Shown here piece by piece: positions 42,441-51,119 of a stretch of 64,000 nt of DNA. Source of the stretch: Ornithinibacillus contaminans. Its GTDB lineage: Bacteria; Bacillota; Bacilli; Bacillales; Amphibacillaceae. Location: the NCBI RefSeq assembly GCF_001038425.2, contig NZ_LDPV02000053.1, forward strand, positions 215,321-279,320, read 5' to 3'. The position numbers and the translations under genes were made by a program. The notes beneath the pieces are model-generated. The model saw only the letters and a list, made by a program, of their open reading frames with translations, ran no database searches and had not been told where the DNA came from. How positions within the stretch are numbered: position 1 is the first letter of the stretch; every line of letters begins with the position of its first letter.

Positions 42441-43829
42441 ATGACTTTACAGTATAAATTTCCAGAAGGCTTTTGGTGGGGAAGTGCAACCTCTGCTACA
42501 CAAATCGAGGGTGCAGCAAATGAAGGTGGTAAAGGCAAAAATATTTGGGATCATTGGTATGAAAAAGAGTCCAATCGTTTCTTTGAAAATGTAGGTCCAG
42601 AATCAACCTCAGATTTTTACCATCGTTATAAAGAAGATGTGCAATTAATGAAACAAATTGGTCATAATACCTTCCGTATGTCGATTTCTTGGGCAAGGTT
42701 AATTCCTGGTGGACGTGGGGCGGTAAACCAAGAAGCAGTTACATTTTATAACAATGTGATCAATGAATTATTAGCAAATGACATTGAACCGTTTGTTAAC
42801 TTGTTCCACTTTGATATGCCACTTGAATTGCAGCAAGAAGGTGGATGGGAGAGTAGAGCAGTTGTTGATGCTTATGCGGAATATGCGAAAGTAGCCTTTG
42901 GTTTATTCGGTGATCGTGTCTCAAAATGGTTTACGTTCAATGAACCAATTGTTCCGGTAGAAGGTGGATATCTATATGATTTCCATTATCCTAATATTGT
43001 TGATGCCAGACGTGCTGCACAAGTTGCTTATCATACGATGATAGCACACGCAAAAGCTGTAGAGGCTTTCCGTACGTTCAACATCCAAGATGGTAAAATT
43101 GGAATTATCTTAAACCTAACACCGTCCTATCCTAGAAGCCAGAATCCTGCTGATTTAAAAGCTTCACGTATTGCGGATTTATTCTTTAACCGTAGCTTCC
43201 TAGACCCAGCAGTTCTTGGTGCGTATCCACAGGAATTAATTAATATTTTACGTGAGCATGGCCAGTTGCCTACTACCGAAAAAGGAGACAGTGACCTGCT
43301 TAAGGAAAACACTGCCGATATTTTAGGGGTTAACTATTATCAGCCACGTCGTGTGAAAGCAAAAGATCATTTACCGAATCCATATGGTCCATTTATGCCG
43401 GATTGGTTCTTTGATAATTATGAAATGCCAGGACGTAAAATGAACCCGTATCGTGGTTGGGAGATCTATGAAAAAGGTATCTATGATATCATGATTAACC
43501 TGAAAGAAAACTATGGCAATATTGAATCCTTTATTTCAGAAAATGGGATGGGAGTTCAAGATGAGGAGCGCTTCCTAGAAGATGGTGAAATTCAGGATGA
43601 TTACCGTATTGATTTCATACGCGAACATTTAAAATGGTTGCATCAAGCGATCGAAGAAGGATGTAATGCGAAAGGGTATCATTTATGGACCTTTATGGAT
43701 AACTGGTCTTGGATGAATGCCTATAAAAATCGTTATGGCTTCTTCTCCGTCGATATTAAAACGAAGGAACGAACACCGAAGAAAAGTGCACATTGGATTA
43801 AACGTGTATCAGAAGATAATGGGTTTTAA
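42441..43829 (+). CDS. GH1 6-phospho-beta-glucosidase
   Basis: 462 residues, cytoplasmic GH1 barrel. The N-terminal FPEGFWWGSATSATQIEGA, the acid/base E168 in TFNEP and the nucleophile E367 in ISENGMG are intact. The C-terminal NAYKNRYGF keeps the Lys and Tyr used by the 6-phospho enzymes to bind the phosphate. It would hydrolyse cellobiose 6-phosphate or aryl-beta-glucoside phosphates delivered by the PTS upstream. It starts behind GGAGGG, with a second, mechanistically different phospho-glucosidase directly downstream. Confidence 0.9.
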   Translation: MTLQYKFPEGFWWGSATSATQIEGAANEGGKGKNIWDHWYEKESNRFFENVGPESTSDFYHRYKEDVQLMKQIGHNTFRMSISWARLIPGGRGAVNQEAVTFYNNVINELLANDIEPFVNLFHFDMPLELQQEGGWESRAVVDAYAEYAKVAFGLFGDRVSKWFTFNEPIVPVEGGYLYDFHYPNIVDARRAAQVAYHTMIAHAKAVEAFRTFNIQDGKIGIILNLTPSYPRSQNPADLKASRIADLFFNRSFLDPAVLGAYPQELINILREHGQLPTTEKGDSDLLKENTADILGVNYYQPRRVKAKDHLPNPYGPFMPDWFFDNYEMPGRKMNPYRGWEIYEKGIYDIMINLKENYGNIESFISENGMGVQDEERFLEDGEIQDDYRIDFIREHLKWLHQAIEEGCNAKGYHLWTFMDNWSWMNAYKNRYGFFSVDIKTKERTPKKSAHWIKRVSEDNGF

Positions 43830-43863
43830 TGCAAGTAATATAATCTGAGATGAGGTGAATGGA

Positions 43864-45183
43864 ATGGATGGGATCAAAATAGTCACCATAGGTGGCGGAT
43901 CGAGCTATACACCAGAGCTTATCGAAGGTTTTATCAAGCGCTATAACGAATTACCTGTTCGTGAACTATGGCTAGTAGACATTCCTGAGGGAAAAGAAAA
44001 ACTAGAAATCGTTGGTGGTTTAGCAAGACGTATGGTGGAAAAAGCAGGTGTGCCGATAGCTATACACGTATCATTAGACCGTAAAGAAGCCTTACGTGAT
44101 GCAGATTTTGTCACGACACAAATACGTGTGGGACTATTGAATGCAAGGGCGAAGGATGAATCTATCCCATTAAAGTATGGGGTGATTGGACAGGAAACGA
44201 ATGGTCCCGGGGGTCTAATGAAGGGCTTGCGTACGATCCCAGTAATTTTAGAAATTTGTAAAGATATGGAAGAACTTTGCCCAGATGCATGGTTGATTAA
44301 TTTTTCTAACCCTGCTGGAATGGTCACGGAAGCGGTACTGCGCTATAGTAATATTACCAAAACGGTTGGTCTGTGTAATGTTCCAGTTGGAATGCGGATG
44401 GGTGTAGCAGAAATGCTAGGTGTTGCTCCAGAGCGTGTGCATATTGATTTTGCGGGGTTAAATCATATGGTATTTGGTCTAGCCGTTTATCTTGACGGTA
44501 AAGTGGTGACCGATAAGGTACTTGAAATGCTATCCAGTGGTACCAGTATGACAATGAAAAATATTGTTGATCTTGGCTGGGAAACAGCGTTTATCCAAGC
44601 GCTTGGGATTTTACCATGTCCGTATCATCGGTATTATTACCAAACAAGTAAGATGCTTGAGGAAGAGCAACAGGATATGCACGAACATGGAACACGTGCA
44701 CAGGTTGTGCAAAAGCTTGAGAAAGAATTGTTTGAATTATATCGTGACCCAGATTTGGCAGTTAAACCATCGCAGTTAGAGGATCGTGGTGGAGCTTACT
44801 ATAGTGATGCTGCATGCGAATTAATTAACTCCATCTATAATGATAAACGTGATATTCAACCGGTAAACGTTCGAAATAACGGTGCAATCGCAAGCATTCC
44901 TAATGATTCAGCGGTTGAGGTAAATTGCGTAATTACGAAGGATGGTCCAAAGCCAATAACTGTTGGTGATTTACCAGTAGCAGTTCGGGGATTAGTCCAA
45001 CAAATTAAATCATTTGAACGGGTTGCAGCTGAAGCGGCTGTTACAGGAAATTATGATAAAGCATTACTAGCAATGACAATAAATCCATTAGTACCCTCTG
45101 ATACAATTGCTAAAAAAATATTAGATGAAATGTTAGAAGCACATAAGGGTTATTTACCACAATTTTTCCAATCTGTTGTATAA
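43864..45183 (+). CDS. licH: GH4 6-phospho-beta-glucosidase
   Basis: 439 residues. GH4 enzymes use NAD and a divalent metal for an oxidation-elimination mechanism. The NAD motif GGGSSYTPELIEG (about 8-20), NFSNPAGMVTEA (about 144-155), the metal Cys in GLCNVPVG (near 168) and the metal His in GLNHMVFG (near 199) are all visible. The frame opens at a GTG at 43855 within the AGGTGA ribosome-binding site; ATG 43864 is preferred. LicH/CelF-type 6-phospho-beta-glucosidase is the best match. It is the last structural gene before a terminator. Confidence 0.9.
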   Translation: MDGIKIVTIGGGSSYTPELIEGFIKRYNELPVRELWLVDIPEGKEKLEIVGGLARRMVEKAGVPIAIHVSLDRKEALRDADFVTTQIRVGLLNARAKDESIPLKYGVIGQETNGPGGLMKGLRTIPVILEICKDMEELCPDAWLINFSNPAGMVTEAVLRYSNITKTVGLCNVPVGMRMGVAEMLGVAPERVHIDFAGLNHMVFGLAVYLDGKVVTDKVLEMLSSGTSMTMKNIVDLGWETAFIQALGILPCPYHRYYYQTSKMLEEEQQDMHEHGTRAQVVQKLEKELFELYRDPDLAVKPSQLEDRGGAYYSDAACELINSIYNDKRDIQPVNVRNNGAIASIPNDSAVEVNCVITKDGPKPITVGDLPVAVRGLVQQIKSFERVAAEAAVTGNYDKALLAMTINPLVPSDTIAKKILDEMLEAHKGYLPQFFQSVV

Positions 45184-45200
45184 TTGTCGTAACAAAAGTT

Positions 45201-45237
45201 AAGGTTCTGGTTCTCAAGTGGAATCAGAACCTTTTTC
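45201..45237 (+). terminator. Terminator between the GH4 gene and the regulator
   Basis: AAGGTTCTG and CAGAACCTT, extended by TTC/GAA inside, followed by T5. The regulator may depend partly on read-through or on its own promoter. Confidence 0.88.
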
Positions 45238-45327
45238 TTAAGTACTACTCAGGAGGAAAAATAACTAGGTCTATCGATCCTTACGTACACACAGAACATA
45301 GACAACGTATAGAAGGAGAATTAGCAC

Positions 45328-47250
45328 ATGTTAAACTCCAGAATGGAAACGATTTTACGTGAAATCATGGCAGCGGAAACACCAGTTACAGGGACTTATT
45401 TGGCTAATCTAAATCAGGTTACTACTCGAACCAATCGAGAGGATATTAAGGAACTTACAGCTATTCTAGCTAAGCATGGGGCGCATATCGAATCCTTAAT
45501 GGGTAAAGGATATCAGTTTGAAATTAATGATGAAAAGCTTTTTCGTAATTTCTTAAAAGAACTTACTGGTAGAGATGACAAGAAAAAAGTATCCGTTCCT
45601 AAAACTCCAGAAGAGCGTGCGAATTTTATTATTAGACGTTTGTTACTAAGTGAAGATTATATTAAGCTGGAAAATTTGGCAGATGTAATGTACATTAGCA
45701 AATCAACAATTCAGAATGATTTAAGACAAGTGAAAGAAATATTAAGTAAGTATGATATTCATCTAGAGGCACGTCCGAGCTATGGAATAAAGGTAATTGG
45801 AAGTGAAGTGAAGCTTCGTTTTGCTATGTCAGAGTATGTATTTAAACGTAATGATGAAGTAGGAATCGATTCTATGATTGATTCGTTAAAGCAAGTGGAT
45901 CTTGATACGATTTCAGCTATTATTATAAATCAAATTAATACGCACGATATCACGCTTTCGGATATTGCTTTGCATAATCTATTGATTCATATCGCAATAG
46001 CATACAAACGAATTAACAGTGGTTATCATGTGACGCTTTTTCATAAGGACTTGGAGCATATTTTAAAACAAAAGGAATATAAAGTTGCCAAGGAGATTGT
46101 TAAAGCGGTTGAGGATAATTTTGAAGTGTCTTTTCCACGCGAAGAAGTGGCTTATATTGCCATCCATTTGTTAGGCACTAAAATGCTTTCACAAACAAAT
46201 GAGGCAGTTGAATCCGTAATGGATGAAGAAATTTTAGAAATCGTAACCTTGGCATTGGAGCGAATAGAAAATGAATTTAACCTTGGTATACACGATGATC
46301 AAGAATTAATACTTGGATTAAGCTTACATTTGAAACCCGCAGTTAATCGGTATAAATATGGGATGAATATCCGAAACCCAATGCTAACGGATATTAAGAA
46401 AAATTATCCGTTAGCATTTGAAGCAGCGGTAGTAGCAGGTCTTGCAATTGGCGCAGCTACTCGGACAGAAATAGATGAGAATGAAGTGGGTTATTTGGCC
46501 CTTCATATTGGCGCTGCCATTGAAAGAAGGAAATTAAAATCAGGACCGAAGCGTTGTCTAATAGTATGTGCATCCGGACTCGGAACGGCCCAACTGATTT
46601 ACTATAAGTTAAAGAATCAATTTGGAAAGAACTTAGATGTCGTAGGTACAACGGAATATTATAAGCTACACGAATATAATCTATATGATATTGATTTCAT
46701 TGTTAGCTCTATTCCAATTGCTGAGAAGCTATCTGTTCCAGTTATTCAAGTAAATGCGATCGTAGGAGAGCAGGATCTTCACCTTATAGAGCGCTATGTC
46801 ATGGAGAACAATCAGTCGGTATATAACTATTTTGATCAAGAGCTTATGTTTTTGAGACAAAATTTATTTTCTGTAGAAGGAGTCTTAGAATTTTTGGCTA
46901 ATACGCTAATAGATAAAAGGTTAGTAGACGAAGATTTTCTGGAGGCTGTTTTGGAAAGAGAAAGAGTTGCGCCGACCTCCTTTGGGAATCTAGTTGCAGT
47001 CCCACATCCAATTACTCCGAAAACAGAAAAAACTTTCTTAACTGTTTGTACGTTGGAAAAACCGGTCATGTGGAAGGATAAACCTGTACAATTTGTTTGT
47101 TTATTATGTGTAGAAAAAAATAGTCAGGTAGATTTACAAGCGATGTATGAGATAATTGGGATGATTATTGAGAGTAGTTCAATTGTACAAAAGCTGATTA
47201 AGGCACAGAGCTATAATGAGTTTATGAAGGTATTAGAAGGTATAATGTAA
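45328..47250 (+). CDS. licR: LicR-like PRD-containing transcriptional activator
   Basis: 640 residues. The order is: N-terminal helix-turn-helix domains (about 1-160; TYLANLNQVTTRTNREDIKEL and YISKSTIQNDLRQVKEIL), two PRD domains with conserved His (about 180-395), a Gat-type EIIB-like domain with the Cys in CLIVCASGLGTAQL (near 411), and an EIIA-like domain with the His in AVPHPITP (near 554). PTS phosphorylation of these His/Cys residues tunes activity. It starts behind GAAGGAG, downstream of the PTS/GH1/GH4 genes, the expected place for their activator. A ManR/MtlR-type protein is the alternative label. Confidence 0.88.
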   Translation: MLNSRMETILREIMAAETPVTGTYLANLNQVTTRTNREDIKELTAILAKHGAHIESLMGKGYQFEINDEKLFRNFLKELTGRDDKKKVSVPKTPEERANFIIRRLLLSEDYIKLENLADVMYISKSTIQNDLRQVKEILSKYDIHLEARPSYGIKVIGSEVKLRFAMSEYVFKRNDEVGIDSMIDSLKQVDLDTISAIIINQINTHDITLSDIALHNLLIHIAIAYKRINSGYHVTLFHKDLEHILKQKEYKVAKEIVKAVEDNFEVSFPREEVAYIAIHLLGTKMLSQTNEAVESVMDEEILEIVTLALERIENEFNLGIHDDQELILGLSLHLKPAVNRYKYGMNIRNPMLTDIKKNYPLAFEAAVVAGLAIGAATRTEIDENEVGYLALHIGAAIERRKLKSGPKRCLIVCASGLGTAQLIYYKLKNQFGKNLDVVGTTEYYKLHEYNLYDIDFIVSSIPIAEKLSVPVIQVNAIVGEQDLHLIERYVMENNQSVYNYFDQELMFLRQNLFSVEGVLEFLANTLIDKRLVDEDFLEAVLERERVAPTSFGNLVAVPHPITPKTEKTFLTVCTLEKPVMWKDKPVQFVCLLCVEKNSQVDLQAMYEIIGMIIESSSIVQKLIKAQSYNEFMKVLEGIM

Positions 47251-47294
47251 TAAAACAGCTTTGACTAGGAGCAAGGTTTGAGAGAAGGGTACTG

Positions 47295-48416
47295 ATGGGA
47301 ATTCTATTTCAAGAAATTGTATTACACAAGTTGAAAATGCGGATGCTCGACTCATTTTCTACGAGTTTTGGGACCATGCAGGATAAAGAGTTTTTTATTG
47401 TCGAGGCAATTGATACGCTTGGGAATCGTGGCTACGGCGAGTCAGTGGCGTTTACGGTCCCGTGGTATACAGAGGAAACTGTAAAAACAAATGAACATAT
47501 AATGGTAGATTTTCTAATTCCGATGTTAAAGCAAGCAGAGATTGAACATCCAGATGAAGTGTTCCAACTTTTCTCCACGATACGAGGGAATAATATGGCA
47601 AAAGCGGCTATCGAGGGTGCCGTGTGGGACTTGTATGCCAAGCGGAATGGGATTTCTTTAGCTAAGGCGCTTGGTGGTGAAAGAAGTGAGATTGAGGTTG
47701 GAATTAGTATTGGCATTCAGCCGTCCATGGAACAATTGTTAGAGAAGATCGCAGGTTTCTTGGAGCAGGGCTATAAGCGGATTAAGCTGAAAATTAAGCC
47801 GGGACATGATGTTGAGGTGCTTCGTGAGGTACGAAGGAATTTTCCTGCTATACCACTTATGGCGGATGCTAATTCTGCTTACACATTGGATGATATTCCG
47901 TTGTTGCAGCAGCTGGACGAGCTTGATTTAATGATGATTGAGCAACCGTTACAGCATAATGATTTTATTGATCATGCAAAGCTTCAGGCAAAGTTGAACA
48001 CGCCAATTTGTTTAGATGAAAGTATTACGTCACTATATGATGCGCAGAAGGCGATTGAGCTAGGAGGCTGTAAGATTATTAATATTAAGATTGGTCGAGT
48101 AGGTGGTTTATCAGAGGCGAAGCGTATCCATGATTACTGTCAGGACATGGGTGTTGCCGTTTGGTGTGGTGGAATGTTAGAAGCAGGAGTAGGAAGAGCA
48201 CATAATATTGCGCTTTCCACGTTATCTAACTTCACTTTACCTGGGGATTCTGCGGGATCCTCTCGCTATTGGAAAAAGGATATTATCAAACCAGAAGTAA
48301 CCGTTGAAAATGGCATTATCACCGTGCCAACAGCCCCGGGAATCGGCTACGAACTAGACGAAGCAGCACTAGCAAAATTCAGGGTGCCTGTCACCACCCG
48401 AAATTTGTCGAATTAA
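47295..48416 (+). CDS. MenC/N-succinylamino-acid racemase-family enolase
   Basis: 373 residues. A muconate-lactonising/enolase-type barrel with KLKIKPG (catalytic KxK, near 162), metal ligands D in MADANSAY (near 190), E in MIEQPL (near 215) and D in CLDES (near 240), and the second lysine in NIKIGRVGG (near 264). It matches o-succinylbenzoate synthase, but no other menaquinone genes adjoin it; relatives in Bacillaceae also racemise N-succinyl amino acids, so either activity is possible. The last ten codons ([10 protein letters not shown]) are read from a dispersed repeat (48383-48413) and are probably not ancestral. Confidence 0.88.
   Translation: MGILFQEIVLHKLKMRMLDSFSTSFGTMQDKEFFIVEAIDTLGNRGYGESVAFTVPWYTEETVKTNEHIMVDFLIPMLKQAEIEHPDEVFQLFSTIRGNNMAKAAIEGAVWDLYAKRNGISLAKALGGERSEIEVGISIGIQPSMEQLLEKIAGFLEQGYKRIKLKIKPGHDVEVLREVRRNFPAIPLMADANSAYTLDDIPLLQQLDELDLMMIEQPLQHNDFIDHAKLQAKLNTPICLDESITSLYDAQKAIELGGCKIINIKIGRVGGLSEAKRIHDYCQDMGVAVWCGGMLEAGVGRAHNIALSTLSNFTLPGDSAGSSRYWKKDIIKPEVTVENGIITVPTAPGIGYELDEAALAKFRVPVTTRNLSN
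48383..48413 (-). repeat. Dispersed repeat copy 1, inside the 3' end of the enolase gene
   Basis: GGTGCCTGTCACCACCCGAA followed by ATTTGTCGAA is the reverse complement of the repeat at 49644, 50320 and 55542. It forms the final codons of the upstream gene. Confidence 0.85.
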
Positions 48417-48423
48417 TATGGTC

Positions 48424-48456
48424 AAAAAAAAGCCCCAGAATCAGCTGATTCTGGGG
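48424..48456 (-). terminator. Terminator of the amidase gene
   Basis: A perfect 24-bp palindrome, CCCCAGAATCAG followed by CTGATTCTGGGG. On the minus strand it leads into a T8 tract. It may also halt the convergent enolase transcript. Confidence 0.9.
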
Positions 48457-48499
48457 TAATGTATTTTTAAGGGAGGGGTTACACAATTCATAACAACAG

Positions 48500-49552
48500 C
48501 TATTTTGCATCAAAATAATCTACTAATCCATCCGTGATTGCTTTTGCCACAGATTTTCGATATTCTTCAGTTTGAATTTTTTTGAGATTTTCTGGATTAG
48601 TCATGAAGCCTAACTCTAGTAATATAGCAGGTTTAGTATTGTTTTTTAAGACATAAAATGTAGCGTGTCGGACACCGCGATCATTCATCGCAACATTTTC
48701 CATCAGTGCAGCGTGAATTTCCTTGGCAAGCTGTGCACTAGTTTTTTCATTATAATAGTAGGTATTAATACCATTGACTGCTGGATCGTTAAAATAGTCA
48801 TAATGGAAGCTGATGAATGCATCGATATTCTCGGTGTTACTTTGGTTTACCCGTTTTTCAAGCGATATAAACGTGTCATTATTTCTGGTGAATTGAACCG
48901 TAGCTCCTTCTGATTCTAATTGCTCGGCAACCTCTTCTGCAGTTAGAAGTGTGAGATTTTTTTCATACACGCCATCATTTGTTGCGCCAGAATCCTTTCC
49001 GCCATGACCAGCATCGACTAAAATACGATGACCTTCTAATTGGTCTTTGGTGACAACAATAGCATTTTCAGAAATTTGCATGTCATTTGCTTTCAAGAAG
49101 CCCTGTGGTAAATTGATTATTCCTTCTGTTGCGTGTTCCAGTGAGTAAGTAGGCGGTTCTTCTTCGGTTACTGATTGTGCTGATTCTTTAGGTTCTTTTG
49201 TTTCTTGTGCTTTTGTTTTCGTTTCATCTGCTGCATCACTGGTAGCTTCAACAGATGTTTCCTCCAATAACAGTAGGTACTGGGAAGCAACCCACACTGG
49301 CTGGCTATCAAAAAATGTTTTGTACCACCCATTCTTCTCCTCAAAAACCCTTAGCTTATTTCCGGCTACTAATTGGCCAATAATAGCTGCTTCGATATCT
49401 GGATTGGTTCGCATATTTAAATGGTCGGAAGTTACTTGGTATAAATTTGCTGGTTCATCCTTTGCCTCTGCATGGACTAATTGATCAGGTGCAATTGCTA
49501 GTAGGAAGAGCAATACACTTAACGATAAAATCATTGTACAATACTTTCTCAT
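48500..49552 (-). CDS. Secreted N-acetylmuramoyl-L-alanine amidase with SH3b domain
   Basis: 350 residues. A signal peptide (about 1-29, ending HAEA) is followed by an SH3b wall-binding domain (about 38-100; LNMRTNPDIEAAIIGQL, WVASQYL), a low-complexity Thr/Glu linker (about 100-135) and an Amidase_3 domain (about 175-348). The zinc ligands are His in DAGHGG, Glu in YEKNLT and His in SFHYD; the catalytic Glu is in LLELGFM. It would cut the bond between muramic acid and the peptide in peptidoglycan, for wall turnover or cell separation. It is a single-gene unit lying between inverted copies of the dispersed repeat. Confidence 0.92.
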   Translation of the reverse strand: MRKYCTMILSLSVLLFLLAIAPDQLVHAEAKDEPANLYQVTSDHLNMRTNPDIEAAIIGQLVAGNKLRVFEEKNGWYKTFFDSQPVWVASQYLLLLEETSVEATSDAADETKTKAQETKEPKESAQSVTEEEPPTYSLEHATEGIINLPQGFLKANDMQISENAIVVTKDQLEGHRILVDAGHGGKDSGATNDGVYEKNLTLLTAEEVAEQLESEGATVQFTRNNDTFISLEKRVNQSNTENIDAFISFHYDYFNDPAVNGINTYYYNEKTSAQLAKEIHAALMENVAMNDRGVRHATFYVLKNNTKPAILLELGFMTNPENLKKIQTEEYRKSVAKAITDGLVDYFDAK

Positions 49553-49643
49553 AATCTATCATTTCCCTTCTCGTAGATTCCTAATTTACTAGACAGGATG
49601 ACCTGGAAATACTAGATTTATACATGGTAGAATAGAAAAAAAG

Positions 49644-49672
49644 TTCGACAAAATTCGGGTGGTGACAGGCAC
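49644..49672 (+). repeat. Dispersed repeat copy 2, before the NERD gene
   Basis: TTCGACAAAATTCGGG followed by TGGTGACAGGCAC. It lies directly upstream of the NERD protein's start and creates an in-frame GTG that is not the real start. Confidence 0.88.
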
Positions 49673-49706
49673 TTGTTCCGTGTTTGGCTTTATAAGGAAA
49701 AAGAAG

Positions 49707-50186
49707 ATGGAAAAGGCGGTAGTGCCAATGGAGCAAGGTAATGCTACCGATGGGAGTAAGCAAAAGAATCAGGAACATGTGGCGAAAAGGAAGGGTGAGA
49801 TAGGTGAGTATAAAATCAATATTCAATTAGATCAGCTTCCTAAGGAATATAGACATTTGGTAGATATTATGGTCGAAAATCCAAAGTCTACTTCTGGTTA
49901 CTCGCAAATTGACCATGTACTCTTAACACCTTATGGAATATTTGTGATTGAAACGAAGAACTACCAAGGGACTATTTACGGGGGGAAGAATCGGAAACAA
50001 TGGTCTGTAAATGGCAAATTTAAGATGATGAACCCATTCAAAAAAAGCCATAGGGGCATATCTTCAGAGAAATGTGTGGTATGTCATAAACAGGTTACAG
50101 ATAAAGTAGCAGATTTTTGTAAGAATAATAAACGATTTGCCGGAAAAATATATTGTTATGACCATCAAAAGAATATTGGAAAATAA
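49707..50186 (+). CDS. NERD-domain protein with C-terminal zinc finger, centrally shortened
   Basis: 159 residues. The N-terminal NERD (nuclease-related) core shows KGEIGEYKIN, SQIDHVLLTPYGIFVIETKNYQG (about 73-95, with the D/ETK catalytic-type residues) and WSVNGKFKMMNPFKK. It then passes directly to a zinc-finger-like tail with CVVCHKQVTDKV and YCYDHQ. Full-length Bacillaceae relatives are about 300 residues or more, with a helical part between these two regions, so an in-frame deletion of roughly 150 residues is likely. The ATG at 49707 follows AAGGAAA; the longer frame from 49659 starts inside the dispersed repeat. Repeat copies flank the gene in direct orientation. The role of NERD proteins is not firmly known. 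Confidence 0.7.
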   Translation: MEKAVVPMEQGNATDGSKQKNQEHVAKRKGEIGEYKINIQLDQLPKEYRHLVDIMVENPKSTSGYSQIDHVLLTPYGIFVIETKNYQGTIYGGKNRKQWSVNGKFKMMNPFKKSHRGISSEKCVVCHKQVTDKVADFCKNNKRFAGKIYCYDHQKNIGK

Positions 50187-50194
50187 GAATAGCG

Positions 50195-50229
50195 AAAAAC
50201 CAACTGAGACTGTAAACAGTTGGTTTTTT
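50195..50229 (+). terminator. Terminator after the NERD gene
   Basis: AAAAACCAACTG and CAGTTGGTTTTT form a perfect 12-bp stem with T6. Confidence 0.92.
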
Positions 50230-50648
50230 CATATTCTGTCAAAAAAAATAGAATAGAGCTTATTAATCTATTGATACCACTAATTTATTACGAAGTTTCA
50301 CTTACCATCAGATATTAATCGACAAAATTCGGGTGGTGACAGGCACCTCTACTAGTTCTATATTCATGGGGATTTAGTAGTGTTTGTTAGGGATTGATAT
50401 GTGGTGTTGTGTTAGAAATGATGCTATGGGTAGGGGGTTTCTACAGGATTAGGATTTTTTCTTCTATGTTCTTATTTACGCTTGCAATTCTCAACATTAT
50501 TTTCGGTCTATTAATCTATTTTTTGAAACTATCATACTATTTAATAAATAGTATAATTTTCCGATTTTTTATTTTGATTTTTCTGTTAATATGGGGTCAT
50601 TGAGGCGTGAGTGAGCCAAATGACTCACATATTTGATAGAGAGGATCG
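50230..50648. other. Intergenic stretch with repeat copy 3 and a doubtful hydrophobic ORF
   Basis: Repeat copy 3 lies at 50320-50348. An open frame from about 50418 to 50603 would encode a very hydrophobic peptide (FLFTLAILNIIFGLLIYFL and IIFRFFILIFLLIWG) but has no ribosome-binding site and extreme A/T composition, so I do not call it a gene. The end of the region holds the leader of the next operon. Confidence 0.5.
50320..50348 (+). repeat. Dispersed repeat copy 3
   Basis: TCGACAAAATTCGGG followed by TGGTGACAGGCACC, in the same orientation as copy 2 and 676 bp from it. The two flank the NERD gene. Confidence 0.88.
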
Positions 50649-51089
50649 GTGATAGTGAGAAAAATAGTAATCGGAATTCTAGTAATCATTCTTCTTATGC
50701 TAGTAAAAGAGACTTATGTATATGCTAAGGATGACAATAGTAGTCTATTACATAGGTTTGGCTTACAGGAAATAAGTAGGAATGCAGAAGAGTGGCTTAC
50801 CGAGAAGCGGAATCTGTTGTCAGCATTTTGGACCAACCAGCAACGTGAGCGATCATCGAAAGTAAATACAGATATAGACGGAATATCACATGATTATTCC
50901 AATCGTACTGTCATGGAAATTGATACTTATACTAATCGCTATTTGACTAATATCTCAACCATGGAAGGAAGTTTAACGCGTGAACGTATTTTCCTTGATT
51001 ATGAAGCGGTAAAAAAAGAAAACATACATGGTGAAATTACAGAAGAGATTGGGGAATATCTTCAGGATTTATTAGAATCAACCAAATAA
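50649..51089 (+). CDS. Small secreted protein of unknown function (cluster protein A)
   Basis: 146 residues, family not recognised. A signal sequence or N-terminal anchor (about 1-26: RKIVIGILVIILLMLVKETYVYA) is followed by a charged, mostly helical region rich in Glu, Arg and Asn with no cysteine. The start is GTG at 50649 or GTG at 50655 (about 10 bases after GAGG); both keep the signal. It is the first of four closely spaced genes ending with a signal peptidase, each exported protein being short and helical. I infer that it is released or surface-held and processed by that peptidase. Confidence 0.65.
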   Translation: MIVRKIVIGILVIILLMLVKETYVYAKDDNSSLLHRFGLQEISRNAEEWLTEKRNLLSAFWTNQQRERSSKVNTDIDGISHDYSNRTVMEIDTYTNRYLTNISTMEGSLTRERIFLDYEAVKKENIHGEITEEIGEYLQDLLESTK

Positions 51090-51119
51090 AAAACAAGAAC
51101 GGAAAGGGAGTAGGAGTTA

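Noticed and set aside
43941..44327. 128-residue minus-strand ORF
   Set aside because: Antisense to the GH4 gene; the catalytic motifs of the plus strand show which is real.
49659..49706. GTG 49659 as the NERD protein start
   Set aside because: That GTG is inside the dispersed repeat; the ATG at 49707 has a ribosome-binding site and a sensible N-terminus.
50418..50603. Small membrane protein gene
   Set aside because: Hydrophobic, but very A/T-rich, with no ribosome-binding site and no recognisable relatives; left as a doubtful ORF in the intergenic entry.
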